NCBI RefSeq assembly: GCF_014779555.2
Contig: NZ_CP094357.1
Span: 2,418,001 to 2,482,000, forward strand
Reading direction: 5' to 3'
Source: Lysobacter capsici
GTDB taxonomy: Bacteria > Pseudomonadota > Gammaproteobacteria > Xanthomonadales > Xanthomonadaceae
Length of the DNA: 64,000 nt
A program made the translations under genes and the position numbers. Below are positions 54,585 through 63,232 of the stretch, piece by piece (position 1 is the stretch's first letter; the number at the start of each line of letters is the position of its first letter). The notes beneath the pieces were generated by a model. That model did no database searches. It was given only the letters and a program-made list of their open reading frames with translations, and was not told where the DNA came from.

Positions 54585-55811
54585 TCAACCAGGCCGGCGG
54601 CGTGACCTGGCGTTGTTCGCGAGCCGGCGCGCTACCGCCAGCAGTTGATAGAGGAGGAAGCAAAGCAGTACCAGCGACAGCCAGCGCGAGGGCTGGCGCA
54701 AGATGTCGGACACGATGCCGGCGGCGTAGGAATCGGCGATGGCGTGCAGCAGGCCGGAGGCGTGGCGGAAGGACAAAATCAGGACCGCGACCACGACGGC
54801 GGCATTGCTCAGTTGATACGCCAGGCGCAAGCGCGCCTTGCGGCCGGTGGCGTCGGGTTGCCTGCACTCGCGCAGTAATTTGGCGTCGAACTTGCCCAGG
54901 CGCGGTTCGCGCAGCAGATCGCTCAGCACCCAGTACCCGTCGGTGCGCGCGAACGGCATGAACTGGGTAAGCGTCAAAATCACCGACAGCGCGCCGGCCA
55001 TCTGCAGTGCCGGATATCCGGCGATCGCGCCGAGCAGCATCAGCGCGGTGGCATAGATCGCCTGGAAGTACACGCCGCCGAGGTTGACCACCACGCGCGC
55101 GCGCACGCTCAGGCGCCAGGCGCGCGAGACGTCGGCGTAGAACACCGGAATCGCGCCGAGATAAAGGCCGGCGCCGATGGCGCCGGCGGGTTGGCCATGC
55201 CGCACCAGCGCGCCGGCATGGCCGAACTCGTGAATCGCCGCGCCCAGCAGGATCAGTGCGAACGCAGCGATGGATTGGTCCAGGCTCAGCCAGGTCGCGG
55301 CCAGGCGCTCGCCGAACACCGCGATCGCCAACACCGGCGCGGCCAAGGCGGCGAGCAGGCCGAGCGCGGCCCACGGCAACACGAAGGCGTGCCGGGCGAT
55401 GTTCGCGAACGGGGCGACGCGCTCGGGCGACAACACCGTGCGGCGGAACAACAGCCGAGGCGGAGCGGCCGGCGAGGGCGTCAGCGTGAGCGCGGCGAGG
55501 CAGCGCGAAGCCTGGGCGAGGAACGCCGCTTCGGCCAGGCGACCGCCTTGCGCGGCATAGCGAGCATAGGCTTGCGCGCCGTTTTGAGCTTCGCAAAGCG
55601 CGCGGATGACCAGCGCGATTTCCTTGCCGGCGACCAGATGCTTGCCGGCGGCGTTGCCGATCAGGAACTCGCCGTTGGGCCAGGTCTGGATCTGGATGCC
55701 TTGCAGCGGCAGTCCCGCATCCAGGATGGAGGTTGCGGGCTGGTCGTTGGAGTCGGCGCAAGGCACCGGGACAGCCGGCGCGTCGTCGCTAGCGGTGCTT
55801 GCCTCATCCAT
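54585..55811 (-). CDS. M50-family membrane metalloprotease, peptide-processing type
   Basis: A 408-aa protein. The first 140 residues include a small soluble domain (GIQIQTWPNGEFLIGNAAGKHLVAGKEIALVIRALC) that might be a PqqD-like leader-binding fold. Several membrane helices follow. The zinc site is AAIHEFGHAGA (HEFGH, residues 194-198) with a third ligand probably Asp291 in FARTDGYWVL, both typical of site-2-type peptidases and of the 'putative peptide zinc metalloprotease' group linked to exported peptides. It is the first gene of the operon with two small peptides and a DsbA-like protein, so it probably cuts or exports them. The family call is good; the function is inferred. Confidence 0.85.
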   Translation of the reverse strand: MDEASTASDDAPAVPVPCADSNDQPATSILDAGLPLQGIQIQTWPNGEFLIGNAAGKHLVAGKEIALVIRALCEAQNGAQAYARYAAQGGRLAEAAFLAQASRCLAALTLTPSPAAPPRLLFRRTVLSPERVAPFANIARHAFVLPWAALGLLAALAAPVLAIAVFGERLAATWLSLDQSIAAFALILLGAAIHEFGHAGALVRHGQPAGAIGAGLYLGAIPVFYADVSRAWRLSVRARVVVNLGGVYFQAIYATALMLLGAIAGYPALQMAGALSVILTLTQFMPFARTDGYWVLSDLLREPRLGKFDAKLLRECRQPDATGRKARLRLAYQLSNAAVVVAVLILSFRHASGLLHAIADSYAAGIVSDILRQPSRWLSLVLLCFLLYQLLAVARRLANNARSRRRPG

Positions 55812-56035
55812 GGCGTTATGCGCGTGGCCTACCGCGGATCTGATCCATCCGGTGTCGAACTATCGGGCGGCTCCAGCGTCAAGTCAACGGCGAAAACTGA
55901 CAGGTCGGCCGCGCCGCGCAATCGTTATCGCCGTAGCCGCGCACACGATGGTTCGCTTGAATAACCGCGTTCGTGGCGCGCCATCGCGAACGGCGAGGGC
56001 GTCGATGAACCATGCGCCGCCAGAATCGTGCCGCG

Positions 56036-57241
56036 TCAGCCAACCAGCTTGCTCGCAATCCGAAACCCGGCGATCCAAACCCCCACGCCGGTGCCGATAT
56101 TGGTCAGCATGAAGTTCAACACCACACGTGCCACCCGGTTGCGATACCAGCCCTTGAGCGTCTGCGCATCGTCGCGTAGGGCCATGAAGTCGCCGTAAGC
56201 GGGCTTGCGCTGGTGCACTTCGACCAGCGCGCTGAGCGCGCCGGTCGGTACGCCGGGACGGAACGGTTTGAGCGGCGCGACCACCGCCGCGGTGATGACG
56301 CTGAAGGGATGACCGCCGGCCAGCAGACAGCCCAACGCGGCCAGGCCGCCGGTGTACAGCACCCACTGCAGCAGCAGGTCCGCGCCCATCGCCACGCCGC
56401 CTTTCCAGAAGCCCCAGGCGATGCCGGCGAGGATCAGGCTGGTGATCACGATCATCACCCACGGCACCTTGCTCTTGGTCGCGACCTGTTCCAGCGCGGT
56501 GCGTTGCGCGACCGGGTCTTCGGTGTCTTCGCGCAGGTGCCTGGCCAGCCCTTGCAGATGGCCGGCGCCGACCACCGCCAGCACTTCGCGCGCGTCGCCG
56601 TGGGTCTCGCGCAGACGCGCGGCCATGTAGCGGTCGCGTTCGGCGATCACGGTTTCGTACAACTGCGGGCTTTCGGCGGCGAATTCGCCGAAGCTCGATT
56701 CGAGCATGTCGCCCTGCTTGAGCTTCTCGATTTCTTCCTCGCCGACCTCGTCGGCGGCGAACAGGCCGCTGATCAGGCCGACGCCGAGCTTGGCCCGGCC
56801 CCAGAACCCCAGCTTGCTGGACGCGCGCTTGAAGGTCAGGCCGACTTCGCGGTCGATCAGATGCACCGGCAGCTCGCGCTGGCGCGCTTCGAGCACCGCG
56901 CGCTTGAGTTCGGCGCCGGGCTCGATGCCGAGCTGCTCGGCGAGGCGGCGCTGGTACGCGGCCAAGGCCAGGTTGGCGGCGAACAGCGCGGTCTTGCCCG
57001 AGCGGATCACCTGGATCAGGTCGAGCTTGGCCAGCGCGTCGGGGTCGGTCAGCGCCTGCAGGCGCTGCGCGTCGAGTTCGACCGCGACGGCGTCATAGCG
57101 GCCGCTGCCGACCGCATCGCGGACCGCGTCGACGCTGGCCTGCGACACGTGCGCGGTGCCCAGCAGGGTGTAGCGGACGCCGTCGCGTTCGACGATGGCG
57201 TGCGGTTGGCCGTGCAGGCCGTCGTTCAGCGGTTCATTCAT
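56036..57241 (-). CDS. TraB/PrgY-family protein
   Basis: A 401-aa protein. It begins with the TraB/PrgY core (YTLLGTAHVSQASVDAVRDAV, VELDAQR) and contains conserved AGHLQGL near residue 240, then about four C-terminal membrane helices (VMIVITSLILAGIAWGF, LLQWVLYTGGLAALGCLLAGG, VVLNFMLTNIGTGVGVWIAGF). PrgY inhibits a peptide pheromone in Enterococcus, and the family is thought to act as membrane-bound metalloproteases using the GTAH and GH motifs. It lies upstream of, and in the same direction as, the M50/peptide operon, 224 bases away; a link is possible but unproven. The start MNEPLNDG was chosen. Confidence 0.88.
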   Translation of the reverse strand: MNEPLNDGLHGQPHAIVERDGVRYTLLGTAHVSQASVDAVRDAVGSGRYDAVAVELDAQRLQALTDPDALAKLDLIQVIRSGKTALFAANLALAAYQRRLAEQLGIEPGAELKRAVLEARQRELPVHLIDREVGLTFKRASSKLGFWGRAKLGVGLISGLFAADEVGEEEIEKLKQGDMLESSFGEFAAESPQLYETVIAERDRYMAARLRETHGDAREVLAVVGAGHLQGLARHLREDTEDPVAQRTALEQVATKSKVPWVMIVITSLILAGIAWGFWKGGVAMGADLLLQWVLYTGGLAALGCLLAGGHPFSVITAAVVAPLKPFRPGVPTGALSALVEVHQRKPAYGDFMALRDDAQTLKGWYRNRVARVVLNFMLTNIGTGVGVWIAGFRIASKLVG

Positions 57242-57651
57242 TCGGATGGGGGCTTCTGGCTCGCGCGGCGAGGTGCTGTGCCGGAGCACAGAAAGGCCCG
57301 CAGCATAGAGGTCGGGCAGGGGTGCCGGCAAACCCGCGACGGCGGTCCGGGCATGGGCAAGCGGCGCGGCGCGCGGGCCGGTGGTTTCGACGGCGCGGCG
57401 GCGAATGCGTACGCGCGGCGCGGCGCCCGTGGCGATGAGTCGTGTCGGCGGTATCCGGCCCGCGAGCGCCGGGTGACCACGGCGCCCGCCCGCATTCGCG
57501 ATCGGCACAAACCGCAAAGCGAACGGTCTGGCCGAAGCCGGAGGGGTGAAGCCCCGACCAGACCGATCGCATGTCGCACCAGCTCCTACTCGTTACTCAC
57601 TGCTCTCTACTCGTTTTTCGATTGATCGATTGATCGATCGAGCGCCATCAC
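57242..57651. other. Intergenic region with GATC-rich patch
   Basis: About 410 bases between the TraB gene and the hydrolase. Near 57617-57640 the sequence repeats GATTGATC/GATCGATC. No gene recognised. Confidence 0.5.
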
Positions 57652-58578
57652 TCAAGCAAACCCATAAGGCAGATTCTCGCTGGACACCACCTTGTCCCCG
57701 ACCGGTTCGCCGTGCAGGAAACGCAGCGCCGCGACGATCACGCCGCCGTCGTCGGCGATGCGGTTATGGCCCAGGCCCTGAGTGCTGAGCAGGCGCGAAT
57801 CGGGCCAGTAGCGCGCATAGCGCTCGCCCTCGGCCCAGGGCACTTCGCGATCGTCCAGGTCGTGCACGATCAGGGCCGGGCGGGCGATGGTCGGGGCATT
57901 GCGGTGCGCCTGCTGCGAATCGAAGCTGATGCCGATGCGCGCCTCGAAATACGCGAACATGCGGCGGCACAGCTCGTCGTCCACCCACAGGAAGCGCGCG
58001 AAGCGTTTGACCGCGGCGACCGGATCGGCCGCCGGCGCGATCAGCACCGCGCGTTCGGCGCGCAGGCCGCGCGCCATCGCCAGCAGCGCCGCGGCGCCGC
58101 CGAGCGAATGGCCGATCACCGCCGCGGCCGGGCCGTAGTGTTCGCCGACCTTGTACAGATGGCGGGTGAAGTCGGGCAGGGTGGCCAGGCGCCCGCCGCT
58201 GCGGCCGTGACCGGGCTGGTCGAACGCGACCACCGCATAGCCTTCGGCGCGCAACTGCGGCAGCCACTTGGCCACGCGGGTGCCATGGCTGGACCAACCG
58301 TGCGCGAACAACACATACGGCTGACGCTGCGGATCGCCCCAGACATAGGCGGCGATGGCATGGCCGTCGATGTCGAGCGTGTCTTCGCGCGCGTCGAAGG
58401 TCGGCGCGGCCAGGGCGCGCCGGCGCGAGGACGCGAACGGGGTGCAGAACAGGTCGGCGGCGCGGCGCGTGGTCGCCTCGGGCGCCAACCAGCCGCCGAA
58501 AACGAAGCTCAGGCGCAGGCCGTATAGCTTGATTACGTTACGAACGGTCGTGCTAATTTTGGCGATAAGCGGGTACAT
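57652..58578 (-). CDS. Alpha/beta-fold hydrolase
   Basis: A 308-aa hydrolase with oxyanion segment FAHGWSSHG, nucleophile elbow GHSLGG (Ser158), acid in HDLDDREVPW and histidine in GLGHNRI, so the catalytic triad is complete. The N-terminal 45 residues (LIAKISTTVRNVIKLYGLRLSFVFGGWLAPE) may form an amphipathic or membrane-associated helix. The substrate is unknown. It is 19 bases downstream of a TetR-family gene and probably in its operon. Confidence 0.9.
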   Translation of the reverse strand: MYPLIAKISTTVRNVIKLYGLRLSFVFGGWLAPEATTRRAADLFCTPFASSRRRALAAPTFDAREDTLDIDGHAIAAYVWGDPQRQPYVLFAHGWSSHGTRVAKWLPQLRAEGYAVVAFDQPGHGRSGGRLATLPDFTRHLYKVGEHYGPAAAVIGHSLGGAAALLAMARGLRAERAVLIAPAADPVAAVKRFARFLWVDDELCRRMFAYFEARIGISFDSQQAHRNAPTIARPALIVHDLDDREVPWAEGERYARYWPDSRLLSTQGLGHNRIADDGGVIVAALRFLHGEPVGDKVVSSENLPYGFA

Positions 58579-58597
58579 GCCGGACCTCGTCGGGCGC

Positions 58598-59212
58598 TCA
58601 GGCGGTGGGGGAGGACGCGTAGGAGCGGATCAGGCGCTCGAAGGCGCGCCGGCCGCGTTCGGTGGCGGCGTCGAAACCGAACAGGCCGGCGTCGTGGTGG
58701 ACGATCAGCGCCAATCCGTAGATTTCGAACGCGAGTTGCTCGGTATCGGTGTCGGCGCCGAGTTCGCCGGTGTCGATGGTCAACTGCACGGCGTGGCCCA
58801 GGACCTGGCGCCAGCGCTTTTGCTGTTCGACCACCCAGTCGCGCAGGGGGCCGGGCCGGTCGTCGTACTCGCTGACCGCGCCGAGCAGCACGCAGCCACC
58901 GTCGGTGTGCCGCGACCAGTCGAACCAGGCATTCACGATGGCGCGCAGACGCACCAGGCCGCGCGGCTGCTGCAAGGCCGGCAGCAGCACGTAACCGGCG
59001 AAACGCTGTCCGGCCATGTCGAGCACGGCGAGCTGCAGATCCTCGCGCGAGCCGAAGTGGGCGAACACGCCGCTCTTGGACATGCCGACCGCGGCCGCGA
59101 GCGGGCCGATCGACAGCCCTTCCAATCCGGCCGAACAGGCGATGCCGTAGGCCTGTTCGAGGATCGCGTCGCGGGTGGCGGCGCCTTTGTTGGTGGCGGT
59201 CAGGGTCGACAT
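58598..59212 (-). CDS. TetR-family transcriptional regulator
   Basis: A 204-aa regulator with an N-terminal helix-turn-helix (LSIGPLAAAVGMSKSGVFAHFGSREDLQLAVLD) and a C-terminal TetR_C domain of the kind with FDWSRHTDGGCVLLGA. It is first in a two-gene unit with the alpha/beta hydrolase and likely represses it and itself. The ligand is unknown. Confidence 0.93.
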   Translation of the reverse strand: MSTLTATNKGAATRDAILEQAYGIACSAGLEGLSIGPLAAAVGMSKSGVFAHFGSREDLQLAVLDMAGQRFAGYVLLPALQQPRGLVRLRAIVNAWFDWSRHTDGGCVLLGAVSEYDDRPGPLRDWVVEQQKRWRQVLGHAVQLTIDTGELGADTDTEQLAFEIYGLALIVHHDAGLFGFDAATERGRRAFERLIRSYASSPTA

Positions 59213-59678
59213 GGGCTGAAAAATAGCACGTCCGTTCGTTTTATTGTTGCCGTTCGTCGGCCGCGAGTGTGCGGATCGAGTAAGGCCGAGCGCCGGCTTG
59301 ATGTCGAGAGTGCGCTATTCGCGTGCGTGGGCCATCGGTCTTAAGGCACAGGTGGGTGCGTGCGGATGCGGCGGCGGTCGAACGAGGGGCTACGTTGAAT
59401 GGAGGCGGCGTCGAATGCAGTGGGCGGGGCGGACTGCGAGGGCTCACGGCGCTCGCGGGTTTATTTGGCCGGTACACGGCCGTGGCGCAGCCGCAGTGCT
59501 CAGGAGCGGGTTGAGCCCATCCAAAGACCTTATACGGATTGGTACGGCTTTTCTGGAACGGCCGCTCTGACCGGACACTTTGGACTGAATCGGACTTCAG
59601 CCACGGACAGCCAGGCGCCACGCCGAGCACGCGACCCGAGATCAGAAACGGCCCCGGTTGATACCGAACCACCGCTAC
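59213..59678. other. Intergenic region between two TetR genes
   Basis: About 470 bases between divergent regulators. A CGTTCGTTTTATTG patch near 59230 is the only AT-rich part close to the left gene. No gene recognised. Confidence 0.5.
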
Positions 59679-59693
59679 TAGACGACCGGTCTA
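59679..59693 (+). promoter_or_regulatory. Operator-like palindrome upstream of the TetR gene
   Basis: TAGAC-GACCG-GTCTA: 5-bp inverted arms with a 5-base spacer, immediately before the TetR coding region. An identical 15-mer lies before the oxidoreductase gene at 60362. Confidence 0.75.
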
Positions 59694-59714
59694 ATGGCCG
59701 CTAATGTGGCCGCC

Positions 59715-60317
59715 ATGAATGCCACTCCCGCCACCGCCGATGTGCGCCAGCACATCCTCGACGTCGCCCATCCCTTGCTGTTGCGCAAGGGCTTCACCGC
59801 GGTCGGCCTGGCCGAGATCCTGAGCGCGGCGCAGGTGCCGAAGGGCTCGTTCTACCACTACTTCGGCTCCAAGGAAGCCTTCGGCGAGGCCGTGCTCGAG
59901 GCCTATTTCGCCGATTACCTGGGGCGGATGGACGAGTTACTGGCGCAACCGGGCACGGCGGCGCAGCGAGTGAGCGCCTATTTCCACGACTGGCTGGATT
60001 CGCAGACCGGCGACGAAGCGCAGAGCCGCTGCCTGGTGGTCAAGCTCGGCGCCGAGGTCTGCGATCTGTCCGAAAGCATGCGCGCGGCGCTGGCGCGCGG
60101 AACCCGCGGCATCACCGACCGGCTGGCGCGCTGCATCGAAGCCGGTCGCGCGGACGGCTCCCTGGCGGCCCCTCGGGATGCCGCCCAGGCGGGCGCCGAG
60201 CTTTACCAGAACTGGCTCGGCGCCAGCCTGCTGGCCAAGATCACCCGCGATCGCACGCCGTTGGACACCGCCATGGCCAGCACCCGGCAATTGCTGGGGC
60301 TGGTCGCGACCGCCTGA
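59715..60317 (+). CDS. TetR/AcrR-family transcriptional regulator
   Basis: About 200 aa. The N-terminal DNA-binding domain contains FTAVGLAEILSAAQVPKGSFYHYFGSKEAFGEAVL, the AcuR/NemR-like subgroup form in which electrophile or oxidant-sensing regulators are found. The conserved cysteines in AQSRCLVVKLGAEVCDLS (two, 10 residues apart) could be sensors. The ATG at 59694 touches the operator palindrome, so I prefer the ATG at 59715 (MNATPATADV). It is followed by a second copy of the operator and the CurA-like reductase gene, its probable target. Confidence 0.9.
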   Translation: MNATPATADVRQHILDVAHPLLLRKGFTAVGLAEILSAAQVPKGSFYHYFGSKEAFGEAVLEAYFADYLGRMDELLAQPGTAAQRVSAYFHDWLDSQTGDEAQSRCLVVKLGAEVCDLSESMRAALARGTRGITDRLARCIEAGRADGSLAAPRDAAQAGAELYQNWLGASLLAKITRDRTPLDTAMASTRQLLGLVATA

Positions 60318-60361
60318 GGCGGGAGGGCGCAGGCCATCCCGTCTTTTCTTCGCCTGTTTCA

Positions 60362-60376
60362 TAGACGACCGGTCTA
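60362..60376 (+). promoter_or_regulatory. Second copy of the operator-like palindrome
   Basis: TAGACGACCGGTCTA, identical to the site at 59679. It lies 45 bases after the TetR stop and about 105 bases before the reductase start, suggesting shared repression of both genes. Confidence 0.75.
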
Positions 60377-60480
60377 TTTAAGCCGTGCAACCCACCCGAG
60401 TCGGCTCTGCCTCAAGCCCCCACGCGCTTGACGGCCCGCACCGACTCACCCGATCTCCCACGCCCACCGGACCTCATCCC

Positions 60481-61515
60481 ATGCCGCAAAGCGACACCGT
60501 CAATCGCCGCTTCCTTCTCGCCGCCCGCCCGCAAGGTTTGCCGACCGCGCAGGATTTTCGCCTCGACCAAGCCGCCGTACCGGTGCCGGCCGAAGGACAG
60601 GTGCTGTTGCGCACGCTGTATCTGTCGCTCGACCCCTACATGCGCACCTTGATGGAAGAAGGCGGCACCTCGTATGCGCCCGGCGTGACCCTGGGCGCGC
60701 CGATGATCGGCGGCACGGTCAGCCGTGTGGTCGCGTCCAGGCATCCGCGGTTCCAAGTCGGCGAGCTGGTGCTCGCCAACGCCGGCTGGCAGGACTACGC
60801 CTTGTCCGACGGCCAGGATCTGACCGCGCTCGGCGCGATGGCGCAGCCTTCGCGCGCGCTGGGCGGGCTCGGCATGCCGGCGTTCACCGCTTACGTCGGC
60901 CTGCTCGATATCGGCCAGCCCCGCCCGGGCGAGACCGTGGTGGTGGCCGCGGCGACCGGCGCGGTCGGTTCGGTGGTCGGGCAGATCGCCAAGCTCAAGG
61001 GCGCGCGCGTGGTCGGCATCGCCGGCGGCGCCGACAAATGCCGGTATGCGGTCGAGACCCTGGGCTTCGATGTCTGCCTGGATCGCCACGATCCGCAGTG
61101 GGCCGCGCAACTCGCCGCGGCCTGCGCCGACGGCATCGACGTGTATTTCGAGAACGTCGGCGGCGAGGTGTTCGACGCGGTGCTGCCGCTGCTCAACCTC
61201 GGCGCGCGCGTGCCGGTGTGCGGACACATCGCCGACTACAACCGCCAAAGCCTGCCGGCCGGGCCCAACCGCCTGCCGCTGCTGATGGCGACGGTGCTGC
61301 AACAGCGCATCCGCATGCAGGGCTTCATCATCCTCGACCACTATGCGGACCGCTTCGAAGCCTTCCGCCGCGACATGGGCGAATGGATCGACGCCGGTCG
61401 CGTGATCGTGCGCGAGGACGTGATCGACGGCCTGGAGAATGCGCCGGAGGCGTTCATCGGTCTGCTCGAAGGGCGCAACTTCGGCAAGTTGGTGGTGCGG
61501 GTTTCGGAGGATTGA
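60481..61515 (+). CDS. CurA-like NADP-dependent oxidoreductase (MDR superfamily)
   Basis: A 344-aa medium-chain reductase without zinc ligands. It reduces activated C=C bonds of enones and enals (curcumin reductase/leukotriene B4 dehydrogenase group). Motifs are DPYMR near residue 55, AATGAVGSVVGQIAKLKGARVVGIAGG for NADP binding, ENVGGEVFDAVLPLLN and GFIILDHYADRF. The start MPQSDTVNRR begins the conserved region. With the TetR gene and two shared palindromes it forms a probable electrophile-detoxification unit. Confidence 0.93.
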   Translation: MPQSDTVNRRFLLAARPQGLPTAQDFRLDQAAVPVPAEGQVLLRTLYLSLDPYMRTLMEEGGTSYAPGVTLGAPMIGGTVSRVVASRHPRFQVGELVLANAGWQDYALSDGQDLTALGAMAQPSRALGGLGMPAFTAYVGLLDIGQPRPGETVVVAAATGAVGSVVGQIAKLKGARVVGIAGGADKCRYAVETLGFDVCLDRHDPQWAAQLAAACADGIDVYFENVGGEVFDAVLPLLNLGARVPVCGHIADYNRQSLPAGPNRLPLLMATVLQQRIRMQGFIILDHYADRFEAFRRDMGEWIDAGRVIVREDVIDGLENAPEAFIGLLEGRNFGKLVVRVSED

Positions 61516-61688
61516 TCCGACGCCGGTGAACTGCTTCCGCTCGCGATGATGCGATCGGAGGTCGGGTGGCCCGGCGCAGTTCGAACCGTCGCGATGAAGC
61601 ATCGATGCGATCGGAACGAAAGGCGTCGGGCTGACGCAAGCCGGCGAGCCACCGACCTCAAGCCGCGTCTGCGCGTTGAACGATCGGC

Positions 61689-62252
61689 TTACTTCAAACC
61701 GGGCACGTTCTCATCGGGCTCGCCGACATTGCCGTCGCCGAGCGGCCGCAGCATCTGCACCGTGTCCAGCCAGCGCCCGTGTTTGCGGCCCAGGCCATGA
61801 AACACGCCGGCGAGCTTGAAGCCCAGGCGCTCGTGCAGCGCCACCGAGGCGGCGTTGCTGCCGTCGCCGATCACCGCGACCATCTGCCGGAACCCCAGCG
61901 CGGTGCAGTCGTCGATCAGCCGCAGCATCAGCGCGCGGCCGATGCCGCGGCCGTGGAAGGCCGGTTCGATGTAGACCGAGTTCTCTACCGTCCAGCGATA
62001 GCCGATGCGGGTGCGGTAACTGGTCGCGTAGGCGTAACCGGCGAAGGCGCCGTCGCATTCGGCGACCAGGTAGGGATAGCCCGCGTCGACGATCGCGCGC
62101 CAGCGCCGATGCATTTCGGCCAGGTCGGGCACGTCGTACTCGTAGGTCGCCAGATGCTCGCGCACCTCGACCGCGTACAGCGCGTGGATCGCGGCGAGGT
62201 CGCTTTCGACCGCCGGGCGCAGTTGCAACGACGCGGGCGCGGCGGGGCTCAA
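61689..62252 (-). CDS. GNAT-family N-acetyltransferase (phosphinothricin acetyltransferase-like)
   Basis: A 187-aa acyltransferase with acetyl-CoA site IEPAFHGRGIGRALM and the family pattern YVAxxxGxxxGYAYATSYRTRIGYRWTVENSVYI close to phosphinothricin/methionine-sulfone acetyltransferases. The acidic C-terminal tail (DGNVGEPDENVPG) is extra. The substrate is not known. The start overlaps the aguB stop by four bases, so the two are coupled; an amino or polyamine substrate is possible on that ground only. Confidence 0.9.
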   Translation of the reverse strand: MSPAAPASLQLRPAVESDLAAIHALYAVEVREHLATYEYDVPDLAEMHRRWRAIVDAGYPYLVAECDGAFAGYAYATSYRTRIGYRWTVENSVYIEPAFHGRGIGRALMLRLIDDCTALGFRQMVAVIGDGSNAASVALHERLGFKLAGVFHGLGRKHGRWLDTVQMLRPLGDGNVGEPDENVPGLK

Positions 62253-63136
62253 TCGCGGTACCGCTTGAGCAGGTCGGCGTAGGCGTCGATGCGGCGGTCG
62301 CGCAGGAACGGCCAGATCCGCCGCACGTGCTCGCTGCGGCCCAGATCGACATTGGCCATCACGATCTCCGGCTCGGCGGTCTGGGCCTGCGCCAGATACT
62401 CTCCTTGGGGCCCGAGCACATGGCTCGACCCCCAGAACTGGATGCCCGAGGCGCCGATCGGCGAGGGCTCATGGCCCACGCGATTGACGCTGAGCACCGG
62501 CAGCCCGTTGGCGACCGCGTGGCCGCGATGGCTGAGGATCCAGGCCATGCGCTGACGGTCTTTTTCGTCCTGCTGATCGTCCGGGTCCCAGCCGATCGCG
62601 GTCGGGTACAGCAGCAGATCGGCGCCGGCCAGCGCCATCAGCCGCGCGCCTTCCGGGTACCACTGGTCCCAGCACACCAGCACGCCCAGGCGGCCGACCG
62701 AGGTGTCGATCGGCTCGAAGCCGATGTCGCCCGGAGTGAAATAGAACTTCTCGTAGAAGCCCGGATCGTCCGGGATATGCATCTTGCGGTACTTGCCGGC
62801 GATGGAGCCGTCGGTCTCATAGACCACCGCGGTGTTGTGGTACAGCCCGGCCGCGCGGCGCTCGAACAGCGAGCTGACCAGGACCACGCCGTGCTGCTTG
62901 GCCAGCGCGCCCAGGCGCTGGGTGCTCGGGCCCGGGATCGGCTCGGCCAGATCGAACTCGGCCACCGATTCGTGCTGGCAGAAATACGGCCCGTTGTGCA
63001 GTTCCTGCAGCAGCACCAGCTTGGCGCCTTGCCTGGCGGCTTCGGCGACGCGGCTTTCGATGTTGGCGAGGTTGGCCTCGCGCGAGCCGTGGTCGCGGTC
63101 CTGGATCAGGGCGACGGGGAGGGTGGTGGGCTTCAT
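62249..63136 (-). CDS. aguB: N-carbamoylputrescine amidase
   Basis: A nitrilase-fold amidase of 295 aa that releases putrescine, CO2 and ammonia in the agmatine route to polyamines. The catalytic triad is Glu45 (LLQELHNGPYF), Lys118 (KYRKMHIPDDPGFYEKFYFTPGD) and Cys155 (LVCWDQWYPEGARL); these signature blocks are those of AguB. The partner aguA is not in the window. It is first in an operon with the GNAT gene. Confidence 0.96.
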   Translation of the reverse strand: MKPTTLPVALIQDRDHGSREANLANIESRVAEAARQGAKLVLLQELHNGPYFCQHESVAEFDLAEPIPGPSTQRLGALAKQHGVVLVSSLFERRAAGLYHNTAVVYETDGSIAGKYRKMHIPDDPGFYEKFYFTPGDIGFEPIDTSVGRLGVLVCWDQWYPEGARLMALAGADLLLYPTAIGWDPDDQQDEKDRQRMAWILSHRGHAVANGLPVLSVNRVGHEPSPIGASGIQFWGSSHVLGPQGEYLAQAQTAEPEIVMANVDLGRSEHVRRIWPFLRDRRIDAYADLLKRYRD

Positions 63137-63197
63137 CGTCGGGTCGCAATCACGAGCGTGGGGCCGATCATTGTAAAGCCGAAGACCGCGACTGCTC

Positions 63198-63223
63198 CGT
63201 CGCGCGATCGGCCTCGCGCGACG
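63198..63223 (-). terminator. Hairpin downstream of the lipoprotein gene
   Basis: A 10-bp perfect stem CGTCGCGCGA with a TCGGCC loop just past the stop of the leftward lipoprotein gene. No T tract. Confidence 0.5.
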
Positions 63224-63232
63224 GGCGCCGGA

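Noticed and set aside
53360-54961. A 533-codon plus-strand frame across the peptide operon
   Set aside because: It is antisense to the DsbA-like gene and both peptides, Arg-rich with no motifs.
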